Assembly (NCBI GenBank): GCA_031308135.1
Contig: JAHLJT010000631.1
Location: 152,455,425 to 152,519,424 of the forward strand
Source: Acheta domesticus
Taxonomy: Eukaryota > Arthropoda > Insecta > Orthoptera > Gryllidae
Reading direction: 5' to 3'
DNA: 64,000 bases
Shown here: in pieces, positions 48,082 to 59,499 of the stretch
How the letters are laid out: every line of letters starts with the position of its first letter
How positions within the stretch are numbered: position 1 is the stretch's first letter
Notes under the pieces: model-generated
Told to the model about the DNA's origin: nothing
Seen by the model: only the letters and a program-made list of their open reading frames with translations
The model's database searches: none
Translations under genes and position numbers: made by a program

Positions 48082-50090
48082 GGGGCAAATCTGAGACAGT
48101 ACTCCATCGTTATCACATCGAAAATCAATTTCAAACATGTATTTATTTTTTTTATATTTTAGTTTTTGTCACTAAAATTGTTTAACAAAAATACCTCCTA
48201 ATTCACCTATTTTTCTTCGTATCTGCAATTTTTTGCAAAAAGAACTGAGGAAAAATAAAAAAATGAAAAACACGTTTTTCATTGCATCTCTGCAACAGAT
48301 TGCGCTAGGGGACTGATATTTTGGGAATCTACATTTTGTATCCTTTCATATGAGTATCGCCATTATCGATTTGGTTTGGGGACACTTTTCACCCCCTAAT
48401 TCGTCTATATCCTTTATCAACCAACCAAATGCGACTCACGGAGCTACGAATGGGCAAATGGTGACAAAATAAGTGGATTGAATGATGTTAATAAACTGGT
48501 TGTCTATTTTAGAAGTTGGTATTTTTGGAGGTTTTGGGGGTAGAAGGAAATGCATTGTACGTGGAATAGTGGCTAGTCAACAATGTCTTTGGGTAGTCTG
48601 TTTAGAGAGATTCGTTAGTGAAAGTGGCTTAGTATTGAGCTGTGGTAGAAGTTCGATTCAACTGTCTTCACGCTGCAACGACCTTCCTTGATTTTATGAG
48701 TACTTTGGACTATATTTGGCACTCTGGTCTCCTTTACAAACTTTATTATTTAGTTTTACCCCAATATTTTTATAATGTACTCCACAACTACTAAACGTAA
48801 TGTTTCTTAATTGATAGAATATTCTCGGTTCAAATAGGAAATACTCCGTGCATTCTTTCCCACACCACCAGCTGTATTACAAGGCAGCGTTCAAGGTCAA
48901 ATTATACTTAACCAGTACCATCACTCCAATATGTTCTTCTTCTCATGACATTGCCATCGCTGTTTCAAACCTACAAAACCACATTTCAGTGCTAAAAACC
49001 TGATATGCCAAATGAGCATTAGTCTAAATACCTCTAATCAATCTTTGTATTACGTAGAACAAAACATTCATCCCCGTTAATTCTCTCCAAAATACGAAGC
49101 AATATTCTGGTAGCCTCTCCTGTAACAAAAAAGCACTTCGGTGTCCTCGAACGACGACTCATCTAGAAACCACGTATCCATCGCATCTGACAAAAACCAT
49201 ACGAAAAACTAATTCGCATCTACCCCGTACTGAACACTCAAACTAACAACCCCCGTCGTCCCATACAAAACGATCATCCACAAAACGCCTACTTTAATTT
49301 CCCAAATTTGGTCCGCATCACCTCCATCCTATTAGACGGCGCACTAATTAACGTATATGAATAATAGGACGAAACATAAAGAAGCACATGTATATTTCAA
49401 GACATTCGATTGTACATGAAACAACACATTCACTAACAGAATAAATACATCCCTTAGCCGTTGCTTGATTACCCATTGCTAAGGCATTTCGCATCACAGC
49501 AGACTGAACTTGAAAATCTTAACACATCCAACCTCCGTCACCTGTAGACATACCGATATAAATTCGTCAGGAGAATAAACAATGCATTCTTGTCCTTACG
49601 TAACTGAGAAATTCACAGACTCTGGTATCCTTATAATTCATCCGTGAAGTAGACTCTGCCTTCTTCCACAGTCATCAACTGTCCCAAACGCATCATCCGT
49701 TCCACTGATAAACTGCGAGAGCACGTTCCGCTGGCATCTCTTGTTCTGTTGCCCTTGCATCTGTTCCATGCTTGTTTAGTGCAATGGGCTTATATTTTTT
49801 ATGTCAACTCTTCAAGAAAGTGAACATTTTGTTCATTTTTGTAGGATTTGTAATTCTGATTCTAAATTAATAGTTAAAATTACCATTCAGACCCGTTTCC
49901 TTTACGGTAAATGAAAATAAAACGGCGTCTTTCCTAATTTGTGGCGGAGAAAACATTGTAAGTGATGTCCTACGCTACCTAAGAACATCCATTCTCCGCA
50001 CTTACGCAACCAGAAGAGGGAACCGCTTTACCCGCAACTCCCATCGCGCATTGTTCTCCAAATCAATGGACAGCGCCGCTGGTTTGTAGT
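48082..50090. other. No gene seen
   Basis: AT-rich up to 48,900, then a more balanced, coding-like stretch (48,900-49,760) with many stops in every frame and no recognisable family. Confidence 0.4.
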
Positions 50091-50099
50091 AAAAGTTGG

Positions 50100-50390
50100 A
50101 AAGGTGGAACAAATCGTTTTCCGCGGAGGGCGCGAACGCCGCCGCCGCCGCCGACTGGCCTGCGCCGGCCAGGTGGTGGCATTGTCTCCGGCAGCGGGGG
50201 TGGTGGGGCGGGGCGGGGCGGGGGAGGGGGCAACATGGTCATGCGGGCCGCGTCATTGTTTCTGTGTTTCCTTGACCTCCTCCGCAGCTATCGACCTGCC
50301 CGTCTCCACGGCCGATCCCGGATGTAGTGCCGGACGGAGGGTCCGCGGCAACCTGCCGCGTTGGCTCTTTAGACGCGCTTAGCAAGTTCG
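50100..50390. other. GC-rich island with G-quadruplex potential
   Basis: CpG-dense. GCCGCC repeats at 50,140-50,152 and a run of four or more GGGG blocks at 50,200-50,230. No gene recognised. Confidence 0.4.
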
Positions 50391-51026
50391 ACGAAATGTG
50401 CATACAGTGTCGCCTACACTCCCCGAAAGTGTTACTTCTTAGAAGTTTGTGCTCGGTGACTTCGCGAGATGTCGGAACGCAAAATTTATAAATCGTATTT
50501 ATAAAGCTTGTTTCTTAAGTCTATTAGATTTGTTTTTCTGTTTCATGAGAAACACTTGAGTTAGTAGCGTTTACTCTTTTGTGGAACTCCTCATATTGGA
50601 TGTACGTTAACAGTAAGGGTAGAATATCTTAAAAAGATTAAATGAAGACTTATCCGTTCCGATAAATTTTGAATCTTAATGTTAAAGAAAATTAGTAGTA
50701 CGAAGGCAGGATTTTCCCAAAAGTTTCAATGTTAAAAATGGGTTCTTTGAATCCATATCAACTTGTAACAGTAATGTTCTATTTTACCTTTTCCTATTAA
50801 TTTCTCACGAACGTTGTAACGAAGTTCCAGAAGCTTTTGTATGTAAAGAACTACCAACTTCTGACTATTTATTATTATACAGATAATAGGTGTGAAGTTA
50901 GTGTCTTTATATTAATATTATACCCTATTGATCCTAAAAGATTAATGTAAGTAACGTAACCTTATATTAAACCAGTTTTAACCCAATGGGAGCATTGTTT
51001 CTTGCATTGTTGACTCCTACCCACTA

Positions 51027-51062
51027 TCTCTCTCTCTCTCTCTCTATTTGTGTGTGTGTATA

Positions 51063-51120
<58 letters not shown>
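51027..51120. repeat. (CT)n followed by (TA)n microsatellites
   Basis: CT run at 51,027-51,044, then TA run at 51,067-51,120, followed by CACACACACTCTTATCGTCA, which begins the Tc1-like region. Confidence 0.9.
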
Positions 51121-51129
<9 letters not shown>

Positions 51130-51961
51130 TCTTATCGTCATAAAAAATAGGTGCACCCAGAAAGACGAGGCGGATTACGATCATTGCTGGCAGGCAGGTA
51201 GGGGGTACCACGTATACAAAATGATTACACTTTCACATTTGTAGGACCAATATTTACTGCGCTACATGTCCACAGACTGTACATGTTAGTTTGGCGTGAA
51301 GTCGCTATGTTGGCAAACACACGCTTCCAGACGTCGCGGAATGGAGTTGTACAAGGCTCTAATGGAGTCCTATGCTAGACCATGTCATGCAGCCTGCGCC
51401 TGAGCGCGCGGTTCTTGCAGATTGGTGGGTAGGGGTGGAGTCCTCTTTGCAGCACCACAGCATCCCCAACATTCTCGTTCGGGGAAAGGCCTGGCAATGC
51501 GGCTGGCCATGACAGAGTATCCACGGCTGCAAGGCAGGCTCGGGAGATGGTTTTGGTACGCGGACGCGCGTTTTCCTGTTGAAACAGGGCATGGGCGCGG
51601 GCGTTCACGAACGGCAGAGCCACCGGTTGAAGGATCTCCTGAACGTAACGGTGCGGCTCTCAGGGTGCCTCCAAGGAACACTGACGGTGAACGGGCACCA
51701 TAGGATATCGCCCCACACCATCACACCAGACCGGTGGGACGTGTGATGGAATATCACAAACCGCTCGTCGAGGCGCTCCCCACCCCGCCTTCAGACACAG
51801 ACCCAGTGCTCGATGCCATTAAGACAGAAGCGGGACTCGTCGCTGATGATGACCCACTGCAAATCTACATGGCCCCAGGTCCGTCGTTCCCGACACCAGG
51901 CGAGTCTGTAGCGACGTTGCTCGGGTGTGAGAGGCAGGCGTCGTAACGGTCAATCCATTGC

Positions 51962-51965
<4 letters not shown>
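51121..51965 (-). mobile_element. Degenerate Tc1-like transposon fragment
   Basis: It lies between two (TA)n tracts. The left edge word CTTATCGTCATAAAAAAT recurs in direct orientation right after the second (TA)n tract (52,036-52,055), so a second truncated copy probably begins there. The expected inverted right terminus is missing. Confidence 0.7.
51245..51880 (-). pseudogene. Tc1-like transposase remnant
   Basis: Minus-strand blocks in order are: VIISDESRFCLNG (second catalytic Asp region), FHHTSHRSGVMVWGDIL, then in a shifted frame FQQENARPR and TLSWPAALPGLSPNEN (SP-x-EN, third catalytic acidic position). The frame changes and includes a stop after WVCV, so the protein is broken. The N-terminal helix-turn-helix half is missing at the 51,966 (TA)n border. 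Confidence 0.8.

Positions 51966-52022
<57 letters not shown>
51966..52022. repeat. (TA)n microsatellite
   Basis: A pure TA run truncating the Tc1-like element. Confidence 0.95.
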
Positions 52023-52023
<1 letters not shown>

Positions 52024-52204
52024 CCAATACACACACACACTTATCGTCATAAAAAATGCTGCACCCTGAAGGACTCTACTGAACCGCTGCAAACTCTGAG
52101 GGTATTTTGCATACCATTCGCTAAGCCAGTGATTTCGTTTTCACGGTGTGCCGCGCACTGGGGGGTAGGTGGTAGGTGCGTGACGTCGCGCCCACCGGGC
52201 GAGA

Positions 52205-53040
52205 AAAGAGGGATTCTTGTCTTTCGGAACAAATATATTAATTTCTTTTGTAAATAATAAACAATTTACATATTTTTGGAGTGTTTGTAAGCTTCTGCAT
52301 TGTAGTATTTTGTCTAGAAAGCATATTTGCAAACCAACTTTTGAGTGCTTATTGCGGTTCAGCGATTCAAAATATCCATGTAGTTTATTACACAAAATAA
52401 ACTTACTTAAGAGCTTATTTTCCAAGTTTCGACGTTTCCTTCCCGGACACCTGTTTATATGGATATATTCAGGATGTCCGGGGAGGAAACGTCAAAATTT
52501 AAAAAAAAAAAAAAAAAAAAGCTCTTAAGACACTTCTAAGCATTTCTGTCTAATAAACTACGTGGATATCCCGAATGGTAGAGCCACTCATAATAAGCAA
52601 TCAAAAGTTGGTTTGAAAAATTGATTTCTATGCAAGAATTTGCGTTATAGAAGCATAGAAACACTCCAGAAACATAAAAGTTGTTTATTATTTACAAAAT
52701 AAATAAATATATTTGTTCTGAAAGAAAAATTAAGCGAGAAATAAAAAACACCCAATTTACACAATTCGACAGCTTTTTTATTTCTCGCTTAATTTTTCTG
52801 TCTGAGCAAATATAATCAATACTTTTGTAAATAATAAACAATTTACATGTTTTTGGAATGTTTCTATGCTTCCATAATGCAAATTTGTGCCTAGAAATAT
52901 TTTTTTCAAACCAACTTTTGAGTGCTCATTGCGGCCCAATCATTCAGAATATCCACGTAGTTTATTAGACAAAATATGCTTAGAATTGTCTTAAAAGCTT
53001 ATTTTCAAAATTTCGACGATTCCTCCACGGACACTCAATA
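52205..53040. repeat. Three alternately inverted copies of a 260-bp module
   Basis: The module contains TTTGTAAATAATAAACAATT, CAAACCAACTTTTGAGTGCT and an end at TTTCGACGTTTCC. It runs plus at about 52,215-52,455, minus at 52,470-52,745 and plus at 52,780-53,030. Neighbours therefore form long hairpins. The A20 run at 52,501 interrupts the middle copy. Confidence 0.8.
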
Positions 53041-53132
53041 TATATATATAATTTGGAGCGTAAGAAGTGGTGATAGGAATGAAGGTAAAAAATATATGAA
53101 ATGCAGTAAGTTCATCAATGGGTCTACTCATA

Positions 53133-53138
53133 TTTATT
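53133..53138 (-). promoter_or_regulatory. Candidate poly(A) signal of the cuticle gene
   Basis: AATAAA on the minus strand, about 320 bp past the TAA stop at 53,459. Confidence 0.5.
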
Positions 53139-53199
53139 ACATTCATTCATACATATATAGGAGTCGTATAAAATATAAAATACACAATGAAGAGGCGAG

Positions 53200-53458
53200 T
53201 CCAGGAGTCGAGGTCCGGGAGCAGGCGAGGCCGGGCCGCCGCGCCGGGGCCGCACCGTGGAAGACGTGGGCGTGAGGCCAGGGGCATTTGTACAAGGGCG
53301 GCGGCGGCTGCGCGGGGGCCCGGCTGGGGCGGCGCCCCCGAGGGTTGGCTCGGTTGCGCCCCTGGTGCGCCGCACCTCAGGCGGGCGGCGGGGCGCGGGG
53401 CGGGGCATGGCGTGGCGGGGCCGGGTGAGGCGGGGCGGAGTGGTGGCGGCGGGGCGGC
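53200..53458 (-). other. GC-rich 3' UTR of the cuticle gene
   Basis: CpG-dense sequence between the stop codon and the candidate poly(A) site. Open frames on both strands are composition artefacts. Confidence 0.5.
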
Positions 53459-53509
53459 TTACTTCCTGCCGAAGGCCGGCCGGCTGGGGCGCGCAGCGGG
53501 GCGGGCGGC
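53459..53509 (-). CDS. Cuticle gene exon 4
   Basis: Acceptor TTCTCTTGCAG, then 16 codons and TAA. Phase 0. It encodes only the basic tail. GC-rich sequence continues as 3' UTR to about 53,200. Confidence 0.88.
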   Translation of the reverse strand, partial: AARPAARPSRPAFGRK

Positions 53510-56500
53510 CTGCAAGAGAAAAAAGCGAGCGGTCACTGCGGTGGCGACATTAGCGCTGCTGGGTCAGCACATACTTTCTCGCGTTATATGAGGGTTTTTT
53601 GCTGTATTAAAAATTCAGAGGATCCATTGGAAATCTAACCTGTGTCATTTTTTAAAGCTTCCTTTGCTCTCTCTGAAAAAACTTAAAGAAAATAATTGAG
53701 ACCATTTCTTACAAAATTTTGAAAATGTCCTTGATATTTCAAATTGAAGGAGCCGCGACATCAGCCAGATCGATTGGGAATATCAAATTTGCTGAATATC
53801 CTACTTAAAATTCTTCATAGACAGACGGACAGACGTTTTCTCACATTTCCGTATCAAGGACAAGAAACGTGAGTTGTGGCTACACAATGTTAGTAGAAGT
53901 TATTTAGTACATATGAGGTTAAGAATTCCACATTTTTTTGGAATTAAAACCGCCTATCATGAGTTTTTTCTGTCGGTAAATCGCTGTTTTTCCTCAGTCT
54001 TACAATACCTCATCTAGAGAATGCGACTAGAACGCGGGGGGGTCAAAGCGAATCGCCTGAGAAGCGCGAATGGAAGTGGCTGCTTACGAAGTTGCCCTCG
54101 GGCTGCGGGTTGCGCGCGATGAAGTCGAGCGCGCGCGCGATGGCCTCGGGGATGGGCGGCGGCGTGGGCAGATGCGCGCCCTGCGGCTGGAAGCCGCCGG
54201 CGGCGTCGGCCACGTAGGTGATGGTGTAGGTCTGGCCGTCGTCACCCACGTAGGAGAAGCCTCCGCGGGCGTTGATGGCCTCCAGCTCGGGGTTGCCGGC
54301 GTTCTCCAGCACGCCCTCCTCGTTCGCCTGGATGCCGTTGCCCGTCTCGTAGCTGAAACAGCACGGGCCGAGTGAGCCTCCAGACGCCCCTCCTCCCCGA
54401 CGGAACGCTTTCGCCCGTTATTACCTTTATTCCAAAAATATACTCTTTAAATGCCTCCACTATAAGTTCAGTTATTTGAGTTTACAAAATAGTGTAACGA
54501 GCTGGGAAAACAAGAGCTCGAGTGATTGTCACTGACGTGAAGAATGTCTTCAGCACATTAGAATTTTTTTTTCAGCAAACAAATCACCATACAATTAGGT
54601 GCAAAACTGACTATCAAGTGCGTATGGTGACGTGGTGATGCGTATGGTGACGCACTTGTTTCCTGCGGCGGTGCAAGAGGAAGAGGTGAGGCGCGACCTT
54701 TCGTCCACGCCACTGGTGCAGGCGGCGGGGGGCGCTGCCCGGTGCGTGATAGGGCACGGACGACGCCCCACCCTCGCCCTCTGCCGCAAGCACTGACCTC
54801 AACGACCACACAAGACACTGGCGCGGAGTCAACTTGTGCTCTCTCGATCAAAATTGAAAATAGTACAGAGATCGATCTTCTCAAAGTTTTCGTTTGATTG
54901 CCGCACCGTAAGAAGCGAACGGAATTTTCAGAAGGAAAAGTGTTGTTGACTGCGTTGGCCTTATTTCCTCCAAGGAAATCTTCGATTGTTATTACTCTTA
55001 TAAGCAAAAATAATACTGGCCATTTTTTCAATAACTCTTTGTGGAATTTTTGAAAAATAGTTATTTATGTTACTACTACAAAATGTTAGTCTTTGAATGA
55101 AATGCTGACGGACGAGAGCAATAGTAGCGAGTCCGGCAATTTCAAATGAGTACACTAAAGACACTTTCGTGCAAGTTGCGTCCGTTTTTTCACAAATTTA
55201 TGAACACTTACAAGTGTGAATCCTTCAGATATTTTTAATATGCGAGCCATCAGCCATGTTGATTTATGTCACCCCAGTGTTTTGTTTTCTTTGCAGAACT
55301 AAGTTGTTTTACATTGCCCAGGCTTCCTCGCATTATTCGTACAACAGGGTCCCCTTTGCGCGTACGGCAACGTCTACAATAAATCAGTGAAGAGTGAAGG
55401 TGCAGTGTGAGAGCCCACCTGTAGCTGTAGCCGTCGGGGCGCACGTCGCTGGCCTGGCGCACGATGGGCACGTCGTTGAGGTTGCCTCCCGCCACGGGGC
55501 GCGCGCCCGGCCGCCCGCCGAACTGCGGCTTGGCTAGCGCCACGGCCAGCAGCGCGCTCAGGACCACCTGCAACAGCCCACGCTGCGCACTGCACTTCCC
55601 GCGCCCTCTGCCTGCTCACAAGCTTACTTTAGTTCTAGTTAGAAGATGCTCTCAACTAACAAATGCGTTATAAAGGCTACCAAGATTCTACTAAGACGTT
55701 TTTTGATCCATTTCACGCGTAGGGTTAAAACAAATTTTCATAACCAATAGAGGAGATTATTCTTCTAGCAATCTTGTTCAACACGTTAAACTATACTTAA
55801 CATCATAGATAATTAGCCTCTCGGGTGGTTCATGGATAGCGTGATAGCTTTCCATAGTGCGATCCCGGGTTCGATTCCCGGTGGGGACAAAAATGGAGTT
55901 GTAGCTTGTTCATCCACTCGTCTCAGTTTATATAGCTATCTCAAAAAAGAAAATGCTCAGGAACGCCAATAATGCGAGATACGCTGTAGAAAATAAACCA
56001 TGTTTGCCACATTTGTCCCTTATCCCCCAGGCATGGATACTTTGTAATAACAACAGGGTTCAGTCCTGAGAACAACGCTAGCTGGCAAAAGTCGAATTGA
56101 TAAGATCCTACAATGCCAAGTACATACATACATCAATGATATATTTTATTAATTTGCAAATGGAAATAAGTCTTGGTTTTGAAATATATTCAAATACATT
56201 CTTCTAAAAGACAAAAAGTAACTCACATTCTGTATTTTTACAATTCTGTAGACAATTTTTACTGTAAAAATATACTGTCTCCAACTTCTGCTTTAATGAT
56301 TTTTCTAAGTATATTCTTCAGCGTATACCCACTTTCATATCTCTTTTCGTTATTTACAGAGCAGTTCTGCTTGTAGTACTATAAGCATTTCACGTCGTTA
56401 GAAGGCTAATTGCACTCAACAGCATGTTCTTTCCCACTGAGCGGAGTGCGATGCTATTTAGGATCATGACTCAACAGCTAGAATATCTCACCTCACCTAG

Positions 56501-58740
56501 GAAGTTAGATTTTTTTCTATAATTTAAGGAATTTAGATGTATGTTTCTTACTATTTCATAGCAATTTTGTGAATTACTGGAACTAAAACACAACTTGCAA
56601 CATGAGAGTTGCTTGTAATGTATTCAGTTATTCACTTTGGCTGTTTGTTTGTACATTTTTTACAAATCAAAATCGCATTTATTTCGGAAAAAAAAGAAAA
56701 TAAATATCTTCTATTCTCAAAATATCTGTATCTTTTTAATCTTACAAATTAAGGAGAACCATTATTTGGCTTATAAATTTGTCACGTGCATGTATATTAG
56801 AATCAGTGCAATACATCGAAGTATGCTGAAGTCTTGCTTCACTAATCCAAACATCCGTTTCTGAACTAATTACTAAACTTTCCGACGAATGGAAACGATC
56901 ATTTGATTTACTCACGTTATGCGTGTAGTCTCAAAATTTTGTCTACTACAATACTATGTTTCTCAACCATTATAATCTAAGAGAAATGTCCGTTCCCTGT
57001 TTCAACTTTGCGCTCAATGAAAACTTTTTTTAAAATTTTTGTTTCGGTTATACAAAGATATGTTTTTGCTTCTTTTTGAAAGTAAGAAGGATATCTTTAG
57101 AGTAGAGCAAAGGTGAATCTCGTCATATTAGGACGAATGTAGAAACTAGAAATGATGAGGGAAGGAAGCTATAATTTGAAAGTTCACATTTATGTAAGTA
57201 CTTACTGAACGCTCTGGTCGCTACATCCAGTATTTAAGTCCCGTGATCTAATGACATCGAGGATACTCCGCTGTGCGAGGTGAGCTAGTCCAGCTGGTTG
57301 CCATTAATAACCGTCGGCGGCTGACTTTTATGCAAATTAGTTTTATTTCAATAATTCTATCTGCGGCCTCAGTCATTTGCATAGCGCGGCATAAAACTCG
57401 AAGAAACGTCTCGTTCGAAGAAACCCGTTCCGTGAAACTACTAGGCCGGCGCCAAGCGAAGTTCACAGGTGAGGAAACTCATTGAGGCGCGGCGCGGCGC
57501 GGCGCGGCGCGGCCGTCCCAAATGCTCCTGGGAGCCGGTTGCGTCGCCAGCGGGCGCCCGCGCCTGCCCCCTCCCCCCTCCCCCGCCCAACCCATCTGGG
57601 GCCGCTCAGCTCATTTGCACCTTCCATCTCTTCCATCGCGACATTTCATACAGTTTCAAAAAGTAAAAGTTTCACAAGGTTCACAATTCATTTACAAACA
57701 TTGATTGATACAAGACCACTTGATCTATAAAAGGCAAGGGCCTCTTGCCAGCTTAGAGGTGGCTCTGCTTCTCTCATAAAGTGAGCCACAGCTTGAGAGA
57801 TTTTGCATTTTAATAATAGCATGATTTCTACTTCCTATCGGTTTACATTTACATTGCCCTACAGTGCGAACTCAGTTTCTATCTACGATCACTTAACACT
57901 TTTATTTACATTACCTGTTGTTGCTGTTGTATTCCATACTACATAGAACATTAAAATAAAATGTAATTGAAATCAGAAATTATTACTATTATGAACCATA
58001 ACTCGCTGTACAGAGAATTATAAATTTTCAATTTGATTCCAATAAACAGAATTAATTATATGAGATTCCTCTTGGTAGTAACACTTTACGGTTTTCTTTG
58101 CAAAAGTTAGGTTGTAGTACATTTTCTACACAACGACGTCGTGTTGGTCTGAGACTAAGAAGCACGTCGCCAGGGGAAGATAGTACGTTACGGTAAATTT
58201 ACATCCGGTGGCTCGTTCTCAGCGAAAGGCAAGTGAATGAGCGGAAGAGACTACTCTTAAGTGTAAAATGAAAATTAAGATTGGCAACCTTGAGAGAGAA
58301 TTATCCCGAATTTCGGCATTTTGATTTGTCATAACATTCATGTCAAGTTATTTTATTTATCTTATTTCACCAAACAGTACGTAATTGAATGGATGTTATA
58401 GGACAAGCACAGGTATCTTCTGATAATATTTTAGTAATGAAAAAAATTGTCATTAGAGCCTGAATTTGAGAACTGTAATATGTTAGGATATTAAATGACA
58501 AAATTAATATTTACAATTAGATTTGTATCGTTATGTTCTGAATGTGAATTTCTGATATACCGGATATATTCAATGATTAAAGACAATTACTTTCTATAAA
58601 CAATTCAGGAAGCGAAAATAAGTCTTAAAGAATATCAGTGAATGACGAAAGCAAAAACTATAACTTGTAGCTTCGAAATTTTCCGACTTCAGGTGCAACA
58701 ATGCTGCTGCAACATTGCGAGCACTCACCAATGTGTTCAT
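53459..58740 (-). CDS. RR-1 cuticular protein (endocuticle structural glycoprotein-like)
   Basis: Four-exon gene: join of 58,740-58,729, 55,567-55,419, 54,352-54,088 and 53,509-53,459, giving 158 aa. All introns are GT-AG. The protein is secreted by epidermal cells and binds chitin in soft cuticle. MNTLVVLSALLAVALA is a signal peptide, cut near residue 16. Residues about 50-114 form the chitin-binding R&R domain (Chitin_bind_4) of the RR-1 type: GFSYVGDDGQTYTITYVAD, then GFQPQGAHLPTPPPIP. One extra Gly (ADAAGGF) lengthens the usual AD-x-x-GF spacing. The tail AARPAARPSRPAFGRK is basic and Pro/Ala-rich. The tiny first exon encoding only MNTL is typical of insect cuticle genes. A TATA box lies at 58,826-58,832. 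Exons are strongly GC-rich, introns AT-rich and full of repeats. Confidence 0.95.
53565..54015 (+). repeat. GACG-tract family copy inside intron 3
   Basis: The left-end word CAGCACATACTTTCTCGCG begins about 60 bp from the exon 4 acceptor. The family blocks GAGACCATTTCTTACAAAAT, CAGACGGACAGACG, CCGTATCAAGGAC and CTGTCGGTAAATCGCTG follow. The copy ends near 54,010, about 75 bp from the exon 3 donor. It makes up most of the 578-bp intron, in antisense to the gene. Confidence 0.8.
54088..54352 (-). CDS. Cuticle gene exon 3 (R&R domain)
   Basis: Acceptor TGTTTCAG|C and donor TTC|GTAAGC. It completes split codon 54 and encodes residues 55-142, including nearly all of the chitin-binding domain. Confidence 0.95.
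54420..55400. other. Intron 2 of the cuticle gene
   Basis: 1,066 bp in all (54,353-55,418). A short GC-rich stretch at 54,660-54,800 sits in AT-rich DNA. Nothing else recognised. Confidence 0.6.
55419..55567 (-). CDS. Cuticle gene exon 2
   Basis: Acceptor CTGTTGCAG|GTG and donor TACAG|GTGGGC. It encodes residues 5-53 plus two bases of codon 54: the rest of the signal peptide, a Gly/Pro/Arg linker and the DGYSY lead-in to the R&R domain. Confidence 0.93.
55815..56125 (+). mobile_element. tRNA-derived SINE, copy 2, in intron 1
   Basis: Same family as 72-360: B box GGTTCGATTCC at 55,868-55,878, GCTAGCTGGCAAAAGTCG near the end and a tail AATGCCAAGTACATACATAC. It is antisense to the cuticle gene. 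Confidence 0.8.
56130..58728. other. Intron 1 of the cuticle gene, remaining part
   Basis: AT-rich for the most part. At 57,480-57,620 there is a GC-rich block with (GGCGC)n iterated at 57,487-57,513 and pyrimidine-rich CCCTCCCCCCTCCCCC. An unseen alternative first exon is possible but unsupported. Confidence 0.5.
58729..58740 (-). CDS. Cuticle gene exon 1 (coding part)
   Basis: ATG AAC ACA TTG followed by the donor GTGAGT at 58,728. The upstream context GCCGCAACC precedes the ATG. Only four codons, as in many insect cuticle genes. Confidence 0.9.
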
Positions 58741-58825
58741 GGTTGCGGCGGGGTGTGTGAGGCGCGAGTGTGCACTGAGAAGAGGCTGGAGCCGACTGCG
58801 GTGCCATGAGCCGCAGTCCTCTCCT

Positions 58826-58832
58826 TTTTATA
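58826..58832 (-). promoter_or_regulatory. TATA box of the cuticle gene
   Basis: GGTATAAAAAGG on the minus strand, about 90 bp upstream of the ATG. Transcription would begin near 58,800; an arthropod initiator-like TCAGT lies at 58,774-58,778. Confidence 0.75.
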
Positions 58833-59019
58833 CCGTGGCTCATCCCTAAAGCGCACAATATGGCGATATGACCTCCTTTGCACTTCTTTTTCTTCTCGTT
58901 CTACCTCCTCTCGCTGCTGCTGCTCCTCTCTCCCCCACCTCTTTGTGATCTTCTTCCATAACATCACCGTTACATGTGGTGTAAAAAGGAGGGAGCGGAA
59001 TTTCAAAGATCACTTGTCA

Positions 59020-59350
59020 GGGGGCGAGGCGCGCGCGGCGGCCGGGGCAGAGGTGGGGGTGGGGGTGGGGGTGGGGGTGGGGCGGGCGGAGGGAGCGCGT
59101 TCCCCGGCGTCTGTGCTCTGCCACTCTGCCAAGGTCCTCCCGGCCGCGCGCGCGGGCGCCACTCCCTGAGCCTGCCCCTGCCCCCACCCCGCCCCGCCCA
59201 GGCCGCCCCGTGGAGGCGGACGCCTCCGCGGCTTCTTAGGACTGCCGTAATTGATGGGCGCGTTAACGACTTGGAGCCTCGGCCCGCGACCGCCCGCCCT
59301 GCTGCGCCATGGGACAGACGCAACGCAACCCTCAACGCAAGGCCAACGAT
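59020..59350. other. GC-rich region upstream of the cuticle promoter
   Basis: About 200-500 bp upstream of the TATA box. A (GGGGGT)n tract at 59,049-59,083 has strong G-quadruplex potential on the plus strand. Open frames on both strands are compositional. Confidence 0.5.
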
Positions 59351-59499
59351 GCTCTCTACTGCACCTCTGCCAATGTTCCGCTTTACATGCGATCGCAATT
59401 ACGGTTCTCTCGCAGTTCACTCAATTTATTCAGTTGCCATTCCTTCGTTATTCGTAATACACTCGTTAAGATGGAACACAGTATAAATGGTTAGTGCTG

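Noticed and set aside
48900..49760. A decayed LINE or other coding region
   Set aside because: Composition is coding-like, but no collinear motif was found in any frame.
50962..52092. Tyr/Ile repeat ORFs
   Set aside because: Read through (TA)n microsatellites.
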